Positions 20,274-30,699 of a DNA stretch of 64,000 nt are shown here, in pieces (within the stretch, counting starts at the first letter, position 1; each line of letters begins with the position of its first letter). The stretch comes from Cyclaneusma minus (lineage: Eukaryota; Ascomycota; Leotiomycetes; Marthamycetales; Marthamycetaceae), in assembly GCA_037179335.1 (NCBI GenBank), contig JAKZHN010000009.1, positions 1,302,001 through 1,366,000 of the forward strand. Reading direction: 5' to 3'. Below the pieces are notes generated by a model. That model was not told the DNA's origin. It worked only from the letters and a program-made list of their open reading frames with translations, and searched no databases. The position numbers and the translations under genes were made by a program.

Positions 20274-20474
20274 ATGTCCCGCAAGGCCGACAACCTCTAC
20301 CTACTCCTTGCCATCAGTCTTCCCATATTCTGCATGCTCATCATCTCGATCGACAACTCCGGAGTTCCCTACCTCCTCCCCTGGCGCTTTATTGCTGGCA
20401 TTATTTTCTACTCTCTGATAGCTATTTGGTGGCGCTCTGCCGACCAGGTTGACGGAGAATGGATATTGGTTTGA
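20274..20474 (+). CDS. Very small membrane protein, array member 11 (unknown)
   Basis: 66 residues from ATG in the context GCCATGTCC. Two hydrophobic segments, about 9-25 (YLLLAISLPIFCMLIIS) and 36-53 (WRFIAGIIFYSLIAIWW). The 5' flank has the family leader and a degraded exon 1 (CAGCATCCACTACATCGCAAGCA) without a usable donor. The acceptor region is reduced to a CACCACCACCACATCACA stretch. Last member of the array and the most eroded in gene structure; coding status is inferred from the clean start and membrane pattern. Confidence 0.45.
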   Translation: MSRKADNLYLLLAISLPIFCMLIISIDNSGVPYLLPWRFIAGIIFYSLIAIWWRSADQVDGEWILV

Positions 20475-21320
20475 CGGAGAAGAGGACGCGGAAATCGGCG
20501 AGAAATACGACTGGGGCTGGCTGACTGCGCTGAGATATGATTGGGGATCGAAAAGTGGCTGCCGGAGTGCTGCAGTCTCCTAGGATTGAATATTTGGTGA
20601 AGAGCCGGAGCTGAAACTCGAGCGTTGACGGATAAATCGATGAACATTCAATGCCATCCGAGTAGCAGTCAGTCAAAAAGTACATGCGTGTAGCTTTCTA
20701 GTGTGATTGCTTAAGCGTATCGGGCGATGTCCCTCCCAGTCTGGCAATTAGTCAATTATCAGCCGAGGGTCGTGGAAAGGCGCGTGTTCTAAGTCCAAAG
20801 TTAAGTTCAATTCCTTTTTGCCCTTTTTCTTTTGGTTGCTTTAGCCTTTTTCCGATCAGCGTTTTGTCACGTAGCATGGCATCCATCAACTCCTTTTCGC
20901 AAGGCACTTGAATAGCATCTTGACTGAGCAGGAAGCTTCGTTGTTTCTCTGTCTAACGAGCTGAAATGTGACTATCCCTCGCGTGCTAAAGAAATGTCTG
21001 CCTCCCATCTTCGAACGCCGATCTTGGTATTGCAGGTCTACGAGGCTTTGTCGATGCGCTCAGCACCCTCCTTCTCCATTCCCTCGCAGCCAAATGCCTT
21101 TCCGGCCGCTGCCTCGACTTTGCCTCCCATCGTCGAAGGCGCAGGCTCGGACGAGGAGTTTGCATTCGCTGCCTATATCGTTGACGCAACATATTAGCAC
21201 TTGAGCTGTTTAGTGAGAGATCGCGCTTCCACCACCGAGCAAAGCCAAGATGTAGTGCTCCGCAGACGTATAACTCTACACCGTAATTCCCACCGTCTCC
21301 TCCACGATCCCCAGCGTCCT
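20475..21320. other. No gene recognised
   Basis: A 67-codon plus-strand frame at 20,994-21,197 has an ATG but no recognised similarity and overlaps an equally long minus-strand frame. I do not call it. No repeats or structured elements stand out. Confidence 0.4.
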
Positions 21321-21324
21321 CAAA

Positions 21325-21546
21325 TCAAAAGCTTGAAGCAGAAGTCACAAAACGTACCTTCATCTCCTCAATGCCACCGCTCTGATCCGCCTTTCCGCTC
21401 TCCTGCCATTCTTTGGAGCCAGTCACGTTGCCGATGGTTTCTTCGGCGTAGCCTTTGGCGTATGTGGCATGGCCAGAGAGCATGGAGGGTTCGGTGTCGG
21501 GCTTGGAGGAGCCGGTGTTGGGGACTGAGGTTCCTGGGACAGACAT
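21325..21546 (-). CDS. CsbD-like small stress-response protein
   Basis: The minus-strand frame from ATG 21,546 reads through HATYAKGYAEETIGNVTGSKEWQESGKAD and GGIEEMK. This is the hallmark of the short fungal CsbD-like proteins: a helical Lys/Glu/Gly-rich repeat with the KGxxEExxGxxTGxxxW pattern. The ATG context AAACATGTC is good. A strong donor GTACGT follows the Lys codon at 21,358, so the last exon may lie downstream. I found no convincing acceptor and frame, so the interval given is the unspliced frame of 73 residues; the first 63 are secure. Members of this family are small, hydrophilic and often stress-induced; the molecular role is not established. The open frame upstream of the ATG (to 21,795) has no family similarity. 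Confidence 0.72.
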   Translation of the reverse strand: MSVPGTSVPNTGSSKPDTEPSMLSGHATYAKGYAEETIGNVTGSKEWQESGKADQSGGIEEMKVRFVTSASSF

Positions 21547-21549
21547 GTT

Positions 21550-22305
21550 TGCTGTTATTCGTGGAAGTTTGGTGAGTTTGATGAAGTCGAAGAGAGATTT
21601 GGAATGGTTTGATGTGGATGGAACTGTGAGATGGAATGGGAAAGTGAGATGGGAACCTTTGGAAAGGGTGAGGTTAGAACAAAGCTCGCCGTTGACGTCG
21701 AGGGGCAGAGTGATGATGTCACTGCTGTGTACTAGAGGGGTATCGTCAATGGAACCTTGTGACACCATCGTGGTCGCTTTTGAGTTTGGCGTCATCGAAG
21801 TAAGTTTTCCCGAGTCCCTGGGATGGAATGCAAATATCGAAAAGCTTGACTCGAGTTCGGATGCATATGGCTCATGGACCTGCGCTGCTTGGCATTGCGA
21901 CTTACGACTCGGAAGTGGAACACGTACTCACATGATCTGCTCGCTCGTTCCCAAAACACGTTACACGAACTGTCAGATATCAGTTTCACCCAAGTCACAA
22001 AATCACAGAACCCACAGAGAGAAAACATGTAACAGGTTCAAAGGTCTTGGATTGCATTGTGATGCCTATCAGGTATCAAGTATCAACTCCTCAAAACGCC
22101 GAGACGCAAGATGCAGCAAGTGAGCTCAATGCGCTCCACCGAGCAGCTGGCAAACAATGGGTAGAAACGCGAAATGCTCTTCTATTCGTGCAAATGCTCA
22201 TGCAGACCATCTTCAGAGCCCATCGTGGACTCCTCAAATACCCATGTGGGTGGTGCCAGCTTCCTCCTTTTCAAATTCTTTTCATACAGCGAGTATTGTA
22301 GTACA
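21550..22305. other. Intergenic region, divergent/tandem flank
   Basis: Between the 5' end of the CsbD-like gene and the 3' end of the protease gene. Open frames here are antisense or unsupported. Nothing else is recognised. Confidence 0.4.
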
Positions 22306-22309
22306 AGAA

Positions 22310-23723
22310 TTAGGTGCTGGCGGTGCTGGCGTGGGGTGCGAAGCCGAGCGAGTTATTACCGTTGTTGAATGCGACAAACTGGAAGAGAGATTAGCATTTG
22401 ATTGAGTCTCGGCAGAATAGAGCTGTGAACTGGAGAGAGAGAGAGAGTAATCACGTTTCCCTTGAAGAAGATATCGCCATAGATTCCCAGATCGCCAGAG
22501 GTAGCCTGGAGACCACCGAAACAGTCTGCAATGATCTGTCAGTATATATTCCATGATTCAGAGAGTGAATGGAAGGAGCAAAACATACTGGTATCATCAA
22601 TCTGCTCAAACGCCATCAAGTTTCCCGGCACAGTCGCCATGACATTGCCAATAGCAACCTTCAAATCCGGCGCATTCGCATTGCAAGGCAGGGTAAAGCC
22701 TCCCACAGTCGCATTGTTCGCAGCCCCATCAATCTGACCATAGTACGCCTCAGCCATAGCTTGAGTACCCAACATCAGAGTAGTACCGGTATCAGCAATG
22801 GCCTGAATACCAGCCTGTTTCTGCGTGGTTCCGTTACCAACAGCAAAGCTCTCGGAGGCAAATTGCCAGAATCCTTGAGTGGTGTTGATGGCGGTCCATT
22901 GCATGGTACCGGTGAAGGCGGTGTTGTCGATGGTACCGAATTCGTAGGCACCGGCTGTGGCGTGCTTGAGGTTGGCGGTGAGCACGGGCTCGGCGAGGTC
23001 GCCGGAGACGTTGTCGAAGAAGGTCTTCTGTTGTTGGGGCTGTACGGTGTTCAGCTTGCTGAAGGCGAGGCCGACGAGTCCGTTGCTGTTAGTGTCGGCG
23101 ACGAATTCGCCCGAGACGGCGGTGGCCATTTCGATTGCTTGCTTGGTGACAGTAGCGCCGCCGATGTTCACAGTGTCGGTGCCGACGTTGCCAGCTGCGC
23201 CGGAGCCATCGCCGTACGAGATGGAGAATTGAGCGCCTTGGATCATGGAGAAGGTACTGCTGTTGGTGGGGTCGTAGTTGGTGTGGCCGGCTTGGACGTC
23301 AGCGGGGAGCTGCGTGTTGAAGACCCAGAGGTCGGAGGAGCCGCTGTCGAAGTCCATGTTCATGGTCTGGCCGCCGATGCTGATGGGTGCGAGGAATTCG
23401 ACATCGCCGGACTCGGGGGTTGCGGTGACATCGCCAGTTTGAGCGCTGGAGTTTGCGGCGTTGTTGTTGGTTGCAGGTGCGGCTTTGGCCTTCTTGGCCT
23501 GCTTCTTGCTTTCGTAGGCAATGGCAACGTGGTCGGGGATGGGCTGGCCGAACTTGTTGAGAGCCTTGACGAGAGCTCTCACACCGTCGGGACCGCCATA
23601 GTTCTCGTTCTTGACGCGCTGGACCTTGAAGGAGCCGCGCTTCTGGAGTTCCGGGGTGGGGGCGGCGGCAACGAAGGCGGCGAGGAGGGCGAGGAGGAAG
23701 AGGGCGCTGAAGGAGGAGTGCAT
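22310..23723 (-). CDS. Secreted pepsin-type aspartyl protease (A1 family, aspergillopepsin-like)
   Basis: Three exons, 23723-22589, 22525-22455 and 22378-22310, with introns of 63 and 76 bp, give 424 residues. Residues 1-20 are a signal peptide (MHSSFSALFLLALLAAFVAA). A propeptide with a Lys-Arg near 28-29 and a Lys/Ala-rich stretch follows to about residue 105. The two catalytic aspartates are in DSGSSDLW (Asp126) and DTGTT (Asp311). The flap Tyr is in SYGDGS. A Cys pair (347 and 380) fits the conserved C-terminal disulphide; Cys380 lies just across intron 1. The C-terminus GDIFFKGN|FVAFNN...LGFAPHA is typical and is completed across intron 2. These enzymes are acid endopeptidases processed by removal of the propeptide. 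The first ATG is used; an upstream GTG is ignored. Confidence 0.95.
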
Positions 23724-23729
23724 GATTGC

Positions 23730-26400
23730 AAAGAATGCCACGCCAGGTGGACTGGGTAGAAACGAAGTCGGGTGCCTAATGAACGGGTTGCTGGAACGAA
23801 AGAGTGGTTTCCAGGGTGCGCACGGAAGAGAAAGTAAGGGTCGGATTAGAGAAGAAAGAAACTACGAGTAGACGCGGTGGAAGTGAGAGCCTGCTCCAGA
23901 GCTGGAGAAGGGAATTGAAGATTTGGGGGAAAGAGTGAGAAGCGAGGAGTAGAAGTAGTAGAAGCGCGGCGAGGCTGAGCGGCAGCAGAGCCGAACCACG
24001 ACCGGGGGTCACATAGCAGAAACGACAATGGGCTCAATGGAGCACGGGGCTTGGCATTCTGCTACAAAGGGAGAATAGGGATCTGTTTCGTAGACACGGG
24101 GGTTCTGGCCCGACAAGCACTGCTTGGAACAGCCATGGTGACGGTGCTCTGGATGGCAGAGACAGGGGGCCTTCCCTTTCACACACCATGCGCGGCAAAA
24201 TTGTGGGGAAGAGCAGGAGCCTCAAAGGCATAGAATCCGTGAAAAACCAATCTCTAATAATGCACAGACAAGCACGGATAAAATAAAATTATGTCTGAGC
24301 CATACAGTCGTCTTTCGCAGCCGCTGCATTAATAGCTGTTCTTGCATTGCAGAGACGGTCAGACCGTAGGTTGTACCCTAGAGTACAGACAGCGGCTGTG
24401 GCTTGCAGGCTGCCGGCGGCAGGACACAGGGAAAACGCGATGGCTGACGTGGAAAATGGAAATAGTTGAGTACATGTAACTTGAGAGAGGAGTGGACTGA
24501 GGGCGACGTTTGAAGTTCGCGGTTTGCTGGATGACATAAGCATGTCAGAGAACCGACGCAGGCATCCGGGATCCTCAAACAGGGGCCAGGAGCACTGCGA
24601 AGATTGATGCCTTTCTTGGAGAGTGTGATTGGGATCGTTAATGTAGCTCTCAAATTCAACACATCGTCATTTTTCTCCGATGGAAAAAGGAGAGGTCTTG
24701 AATCTTGATAGACGCTCGGGAGGTTCGGACCCCTTAGCGGCCGAGTTGACAAGCCGGGCCGCACGGGCCAGCCAGCGGCAACGTTGATCCATCCGCAACT
24801 CAATCTGCGCCCAAGAAAAAGCAAATCGCAGCAAAGTATGTCTTGAACTCTCGACGCTCGGAAATCCACCAATTTCTCATTCTCAGGCCCAGGTCCGCGC
24901 GGCTACACGACTGGCGCAGAACTCTCGAGACCCTGTGACGGGGGGCGGCTCGCGTGGGCTTCGCGGCGCTTCGGTTTCAGCACCACGTTTCACTTTGACT
25001 TGCGGGCCGCCGTGCACCAATGGCTCCCCTGCCTCGACCTTGCACGACTCCACGATTCCAAAACCGCGACACGACAGCTGTGCCCATACCATGCTGGCCA
25101 TGTTCACGACTGGATGTTCTCGACTCTGCTGGACGCAACGGCCTGCCAATGGTGGATTCCCAGTGACACACCTAGATCAACGCTGCACCAAGAGCACGGC
25201 CTGTCGACGATCATGGGAGACACGAACCGTTGCAAGCCAGCCATAAGAAAACCAGAACAGACAGGTGACGGACCTCTTCCAAACATCGTACCCTCGAAAG
25301 GGGTGGAAATTCCCAGAGTCCTCGACACCGGATGCCAAGTGCCCCGGATCGCTCTCACATAGAGTACGTGTTTTTGGCCAAGCAAACACCTGTTCGTGAG
25401 CATAAAGAGACCCAGAAAAAGTATGGCAGTGCCATGAATATTAGAACATGATATCAAGAGCATCGTGGCTGAGCATCAGCTTAACTATGCCACTGCTCTC
25501 CTTTTGCTCTCCCTTGGACCGGCATTACTATACTCGGCTCCAATGGCCGCGCCTTTCTCTTTTCCGCACGTGCAGTCCCTATCGTGAAAACGGAGTCAGG
25601 AAGTCCATCTCCTCTTCAAGCCCGTTTCGCACCCTGCGTTTCCGTCTTGTCCTCTGCCAAGCTCAACATATTCCAAACATCCAAGAAGCCCAAGCGGGAT
25701 CTTGGCTATTCAGCGATCATCCACTATATCTGCAGAATATCACTTGGCACTTCGGCTTGGCATCCGAGGTAAAGAGTAAGGTTGTTCTACCCGAACTCCT
25801 GATTTCTGTCGTGCCTCCAACCTTTCATTTATCCTCCAGTTGCCATCTTTCTCTCCACGCTGTGCGATGATCATACCTGCTGTGTATTGTTAGATGCAGC
25901 AACTCGTCATTGTCTCGTTCTGCCGAGCGATCAAACGTGTAGTGCTCCAGCTGGCGGAGGGGACAGCGTCATTCCTATATGCCATACAGTTGGATGGAAC
26001 ATGAGTGCCGGATGAACACAAGTGTCGTCACCATTGTGTATGAAATGCTTCATGAATTTGCCGGGCCCTGATCTGCCTTTTGTGGGCTGAGGGATGGGAG
26101 ATGGCTTGCGGTTCCTTGCATGGAACGTTCATCGTGGACCTTTCGATCTGTACTTGCCGTGGTGATCTGCCTTGGCATTCTAGAATCTTAAATCGGAATT
26201 GATGTCGCGACGTCAAACAATCTATCATTTCAATTGATTTGTAGGGACGTGTATATGGACTGGCGCGAAGCATGGCTGGCTATCATGGATCAGGGGCTCA
26301 AGGTGAGGGTTTCTTGTATGGCGAAATATTTGAACAAGCCTCTCCAAACCGTGTTTGGTTGGCCACATCTACCCTGGTTCGAGCGCACTGGTCCTTCCCA
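23730..26400. other. No gene recognised
   Basis: The first ~250 bp, read on the minus strand, are a pyrimidine-rich leader upstream of the protease gene without an obvious TATA box. The rest holds only short overlapping frames in ordinary-composition DNA. No repeats, tRNA or element ends were recognised. Confidence 0.45.
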
Positions 26401-26419
26401 GTCACGGGATCATAGGCGC

Positions 26420-28990
26420 AAACTGAAGTGCCAAGCATTTTCAGGCGAGAACCAGCCGAGTCTCCAGGCCTCTTTGGCTATAAATATGGTTACAGCCAAC
26501 CCCCAGACACTATTTCTCCAAGCCTCGGAACCTGGATTCACCAACTTCTACTAGTATGCAGTTTGCGTTGCAAGCAAGTGTTGAAATTGCGGCCAGGACT
26601 CACAGGCCTACCCATTATCTCCAAATCTTTGCTTAGAATTCCCGCTCTTGGTTTACGTACTTGTATTCTGAGCAAAGCGCGCCTGGGAGCAACGCTAAGT
26701 AGCGTCGTTGGGAATCCAATGCGGTGACGCTGCCTGTCTTCGGCGGTAGGAGAACTCAACGCCGTTGTGAAATAAGTGAATTGAAGCTCATGTCACGTGG
26801 AGCGAACCCAACTGGCATGCCAGGTCAGCTATAAGTATGGCCACAGGCAACCCCAAAACATTTTCTCTCCAAGCTTGGCAACCTCAGCGAAGACTGTCCA
26901 ATCTTGAATCAGTCTGCGCCGTGAGTAAAACCTAAACTTGCGGTCCAGCACTCGGATAGTTCATACCCCAGTCCTTTGCTTGGCATTCAACTTCTCTCCA
27001 CTTTTTGGAGTAAAGCGCCCCTGAGGAGAGCAACATGGGCATCAGGAAAGAATCCCGGTGATAGCAATTGTCTTTGACGGTAGGAAAGTTTGACTCTTGC
27101 TTTCCCGTCAAGCTCGTCTCTCGAATGACGTGGAGTCATATCCCCAGTCATTGCGGCTATAAATACGACTACAGGCAACCCCAAAACACTTTCTCTTCAA
27201 GCCATGGATGCGACTTTCTTTACCTGCACCTTGGCACCAGCAAGTGTCTTGAGCAAGTGCCAAAACTGCGGCTCAGGCCTCACACAGCTCATACTCCAAC
27301 CCTTTGCTCAACAATCCGGCTCTTACTAAGCTCACGTTGGGGAAATGCCTCCTCAAGAGGATGGTAGCAGAAGCAACACTAGGAACCAACCACGGCGGCA
27401 GCAGAGGCCTTCGACAGCAGGAGAGCTCGACAGGCACTTTGCCATCGAGCTCGTCTCTCAACTTACGCGAAGCCAGATCCCCAGTCATTGCGGCTATAAA
27501 TACGACCACAGGCAACTCCAAAACACTTTCCCTCCAAGCCTTGGTTCTTTCTGCTTGCATCACTATTCTGAACCCAGCCTGTGTGTTGAGCAAAGCGTCA
27601 GAGCTGCGTCCCGAAACCCATACAGCTCATATTCCAATTTCTTGCTTAACATTCTAGCTCTCAGTCTACAGATTTGGGAAGAAATGCCCTCAGAAAGAGG
27701 TCAGCAGCGGGTTCATTGGGAACTGAATACGGCGGCAGCAGCTGTTTTCGGCGGTGGGAAATTCCCTCATTTCCCTAGGAGGAGGGAACCCAAACCACCA
27801 GGCTACCGCGGCTATAAATATGGGCTACAGGCAACCCAAAATATTTTCCCTCCAATCCTCACAAGGGCAAGAGAAAACGTGCATGACTTTGAATACAGTC
27901 TGTCAGCAGCAAGCGTCAAAATGCGAACCCTGATTCACGTAACTCAGACTCCAATTCTTTGCTCGACATTCGATCCCTTACTTTGTCTGTTTGCAACAAA
28001 GCCCGGGGAGGAGAGAAAGAAGGGCGGTGCTAGGAAACGATCACGGTGGCGATCGTTGATCTCGATGGTAGCAAAGCTCAATGTGGTTTTGAAGTCAAGC
28101 TCTTCTTCACGATGATTGTGGAACCAACCCAGCAAGCGGCTGCGGCTATAAATATAACTGCAAGCTGCCCCCGTCTTCTTTCTTCAAGCTTTACGCCGGC
28201 ATATCATCATCCCAGGCGTACCAGTCGATGCCATGAGTAGTTCGGACACATTCGAACTCACTGCTCATAGAGTCGTACAGCTTGCGAGTTTTGAAGTTTC
28301 TGGAAAGTGGTATTCCGACTCTTGACGGCGTGTTCCTATTTGAGAGATCATGGCGTCTGAAGAACGACAGGGGTAAGATGTGGCGGCGGCAGTAATCGAG
28401 TTCGGCGACAGGAAGCCTTGACAGGTCGCTAACGGCAAGTTTGTTTCTCAGAATGCAGGGAAGGCAAATCACCAGGCTGTTACAGCTATAAATATGGCTG
28501 CAAGGCGCCCCTATCTTCTTTCCTCAACTTTACGTAATCACCAACAAGCCGAGCAGGCATGAGATCTGGCGATCCTCCGGGCATGTTTCGAACTCACTGC
28601 CCAAAGAACCATACGGCTTGTGAAATCCAAAAGTTTCTGGGAAGTGGGAACTAGCATCTCGAATCTCGAGTCGCGCGTACTAGAGAATGATGATGCCGGG
28701 AGAACGACAGAAGCAAAATGTGGCGGCAGTGATCGACTCCAGCGATAGGAGAGCCTAGCAAGTCTCAGAAATTGAGCTCGCTTCTGAAAACGCAACAAAA
28801 GCCACTTGCCAGATTATTGGGGCTATAAATACGACAACCAACCACCCCCAAATTCTTTCCTCAAGTTTCTAAGATATACGCGTATCACGCTATGAGGCCA
28901 GGCAATTCTCCGTACACGGTTCGAACTCGCTGCCCAAAGAACCATGCGTCTTGTGCATTTCGAAGTTCCCGGAACCTAAACTATCTTTTC
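26420..28990 (+). repeat. Eight-unit diverged tandem array, each unit with a TATA box
   Basis: Eight copies of a unit about 335 bp long, all in the same orientation. Each has GGCTATAAATA or a close variant, followed by a conserved acaggcaacccc...ctccaagc stretch about 30-45 bp downstream. TATA boxes start at 26,479, 26,830, 27,158, 27,495, 27,813, 28,147, 28,488 and 28,824, so spacings are 351, 328, 337, 318, 334, 341 and 336 bp. Other shared blocks include a TCATACTCCAA...TTTGCTcaacattc block about 120 bp downstream and a CGGCGGTAGGAAAGCTC-type block before the next TATA. Indels disrupt every frame between copies, so protein coding is unlikely. The last three units share a different downstream sequence (TTCGAACTCACTGC). 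Function is unknown. Confidence 0.8.
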
Positions 28991-28999
28991 TTAAAACAT

Positions 29000-29155
29000 T
29001 TAATCTTCCGGACCACCAGTGGTCCGTACCCCTGAGTCACGTGATACCCCGGAGTCACATGACTGCGATAGTCTCTAACAATGCTTACTCCTTCGGACCA
29101 CTGATGGTCCGGACTCCTTAGTAATCTATTACCCCTGAGTCACGTGATTCGATTT
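29000..29155. repeat. Palindrome-bearing segment with repeated GGACCAC...GTGGTCC and CCCCTGAGTCACGTGA
   Basis: Two near-perfect palindromes, GGACCACCAGTGGTCC (about 29,012) and GGACCACTGATGGTCC (about 29,096), are each followed by a CCTGAGTCACGTGA-type box, with a third variant (GGAGTCACATGACT) between. This looks like a duplicated foldback unit or clustered binding sites. It lies between the TATA array and the 3' end of the thiamine pyrophosphokinase gene. Confidence 0.6.
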
Positions 29156-29250
29156 GTCCGTTCATACTTGGTAGCTAACTTTCTCCTAGCTATCCGACGC
29201 TTTGCTGCATTCTCTAAAGCCAGAGCCAATTGAGTCTGTTCCAAACATGC

Positions 29251-30695
29251 CTAGAAATCGAGATCCACGGACGATGAATCCGAATCGTGGCCCCCTTGGT
29301 TTCGGTGCCTCCATGCCTTATATCTCATTCTTTCCACGTAGTCGTCATCATTTTCCTCCTCTTCATCATCGTCATCTTCATCCTCTTCATCCTCCCCACT
29401 CTCTTCATCGTCTTCTCCATCGTCTTCCTCACCTTCATCTTCTCCATCCTCTTTCTTTACTTTCTTCTCTTCATCCTCCTCCTTCACTTCCTTCTCTTCG
29501 TCTTCTCCCTTCAACCGCCCAGAACCCCCAACCTCATCACCCGCCCCCTCAAACGAAAAGTCAATAGTGAACAATACATCTGCACTAGTCTTGACGTACA
29601 CCACAGGTTCCTTTACCAAATTACTCGTACTGATTTGCCCTCCCATCTCGGTCTCCCAATCCGTGACATCCCACTGAAGACCTCTGGTACTGATTGTCGC
29701 CTTGCCTCCAATAGGCATAATACCTACGTGTTTTCCCAGTGGCCATTCGCGTTTCTGTTCCTCTGCGTGCTGTCTTGAATCGGCGGGTACCGCGGTGACT
29801 TCGAGGCGTCTACGCTTGGTTTCGCGTTGCGGGGTGACGGGGTCGGAGGCTTGCTCGGGAAGAGGACCAACGCGAATGAGATGGTTTCCACGTTTGAGTA
29901 CGAAGGTTATCGCCTCAGGCGAGACGAGGTAAACGCGTCCTTCGCTGTAATTCTCCGTTTTCTGGAACATCAGTAAATGGTGTAGCATGCTCATTGCCTG
30001 GTCGACGCGTCCGCCGAGACCGCCTAATGCTACGATATCACGTGCGGGTGGCTTCTCCGGGTGGGACTGGTTGGATGATGCAGGGGAATCTTTGGCGTTG
30101 TTACGGACGTAGTTTACGGCTTTTGTGAAGTCCGTGGTATCTTGATCGGGGTCCTTGATTATTCGGGTACTGTATGGGACGCTTCCATAGATGCGTGCGA
30201 TTTCGGGTTTGAGGGAGTCGAGATCGCCGATTATGGCGGAAAGTTTCTGGGAAAGGGTATTAGAGCGGGGCAGAAGAGTGGGAAGAGATGGAGGACAAAA
30301 ACTTGGCGAGGAACAAGAAGGGGGAAGTACGTTTACAGATAAATCTTTGCCAAATACGTGATTGCGGTGAAGGTCGTAGAGACGGTTTGCACCGCCATCG
30401 GCTGCGATGACACTATACGCTGCAGCAGGTTCGTCAGTACGTGCTCTATGCGTTGATATGGAAGAGGTGAAGTTGGAAAAGATGCTGGGAAGATGAGAAG
30501 CTAAGACTTGCCATTCGTCCAGACCCGTTGGAAAACAGCTGTGTTGAAAGGCTGATTGAGCAGAATCAGGCTGAATGAGGGGTCGGTGGCCTCAGGGGAG
30601 GACTTCGTGTCATTGTGGGCGGACTTTGTAGGTGTGGACTCCACAATGCGTGCTGGATGCCATTCTGTAACCCCTTCTCTAGAGGTAACATTCAT
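29251..30695 (-). CDS. THI80: Thiamine pyrophosphokinase with acidic C-terminal extension
   Basis: Three exons, 30695-30512, 30419-30337 and 30246-29251, join in frame to 420 residues. Intron 1 (92 bp) is a GC-AG intron (GCAAGT...TGCAG); intron 2 (90 bp) is GT-AG. The enzyme transfers pyrophosphate from ATP to thiamine to make TPP. Family motifs in order are FSLILLNQPF, ADGGANRLYD (about 68-77), IIGDLDSL (94-101), DPDQDTTDFTKA (121-132), LGGLGGRVDQ (163-172), then IMPIGGKATISTRGLQWDV and the GGQISTSN motif near 291-298. The last ~90 residues, from about 330, are an unusual Glu/Asp-rich low-complexity tail ending YKAWRHRN...SVDLDF, so the protein is about 100 residues longer than yeast Thi80. 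A Lys/Arg-rich insertion (TKRRRLE) lies within the C-terminal domain. The start is the first ATG of exon 1. Confidence 0.92.
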
Positions 30696-30699
30696 GTTG

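Noticed and set aside
22569..23759. 396-codon plus-strand open frame opposite the protease
   Set aside because: Antisense shadow; Gly/Val/Asp-rich low-complexity translation produced by codon bias of the protease gene.
26987..27593. Two minus-strand frames sharing a LPVVVFIAAMTGD segment
   Set aside because: The shared peptide is the reverse translation of the conserved TATA block in the repeat units; flanking frames do not align and are broken in other units.
28910..28935. GGTTCGAACTC resembling a tRNA T-loop / Pol III B-box
   Set aside because: No acceptor stem, anticodon arm or A-box at tRNA spacing; it is part of the downstream sequence repeated in the last units of the TATA array.
29287..29778. 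Plus-strand frame with very hydrophobic N-terminus (Leu/Phe/Ile repeats)
   Set aside because: It is the antisense of the acidic Glu/Asp tail of the thiamine pyrophosphokinase; GAA/GAG codons read backwards give Phe/Leu.
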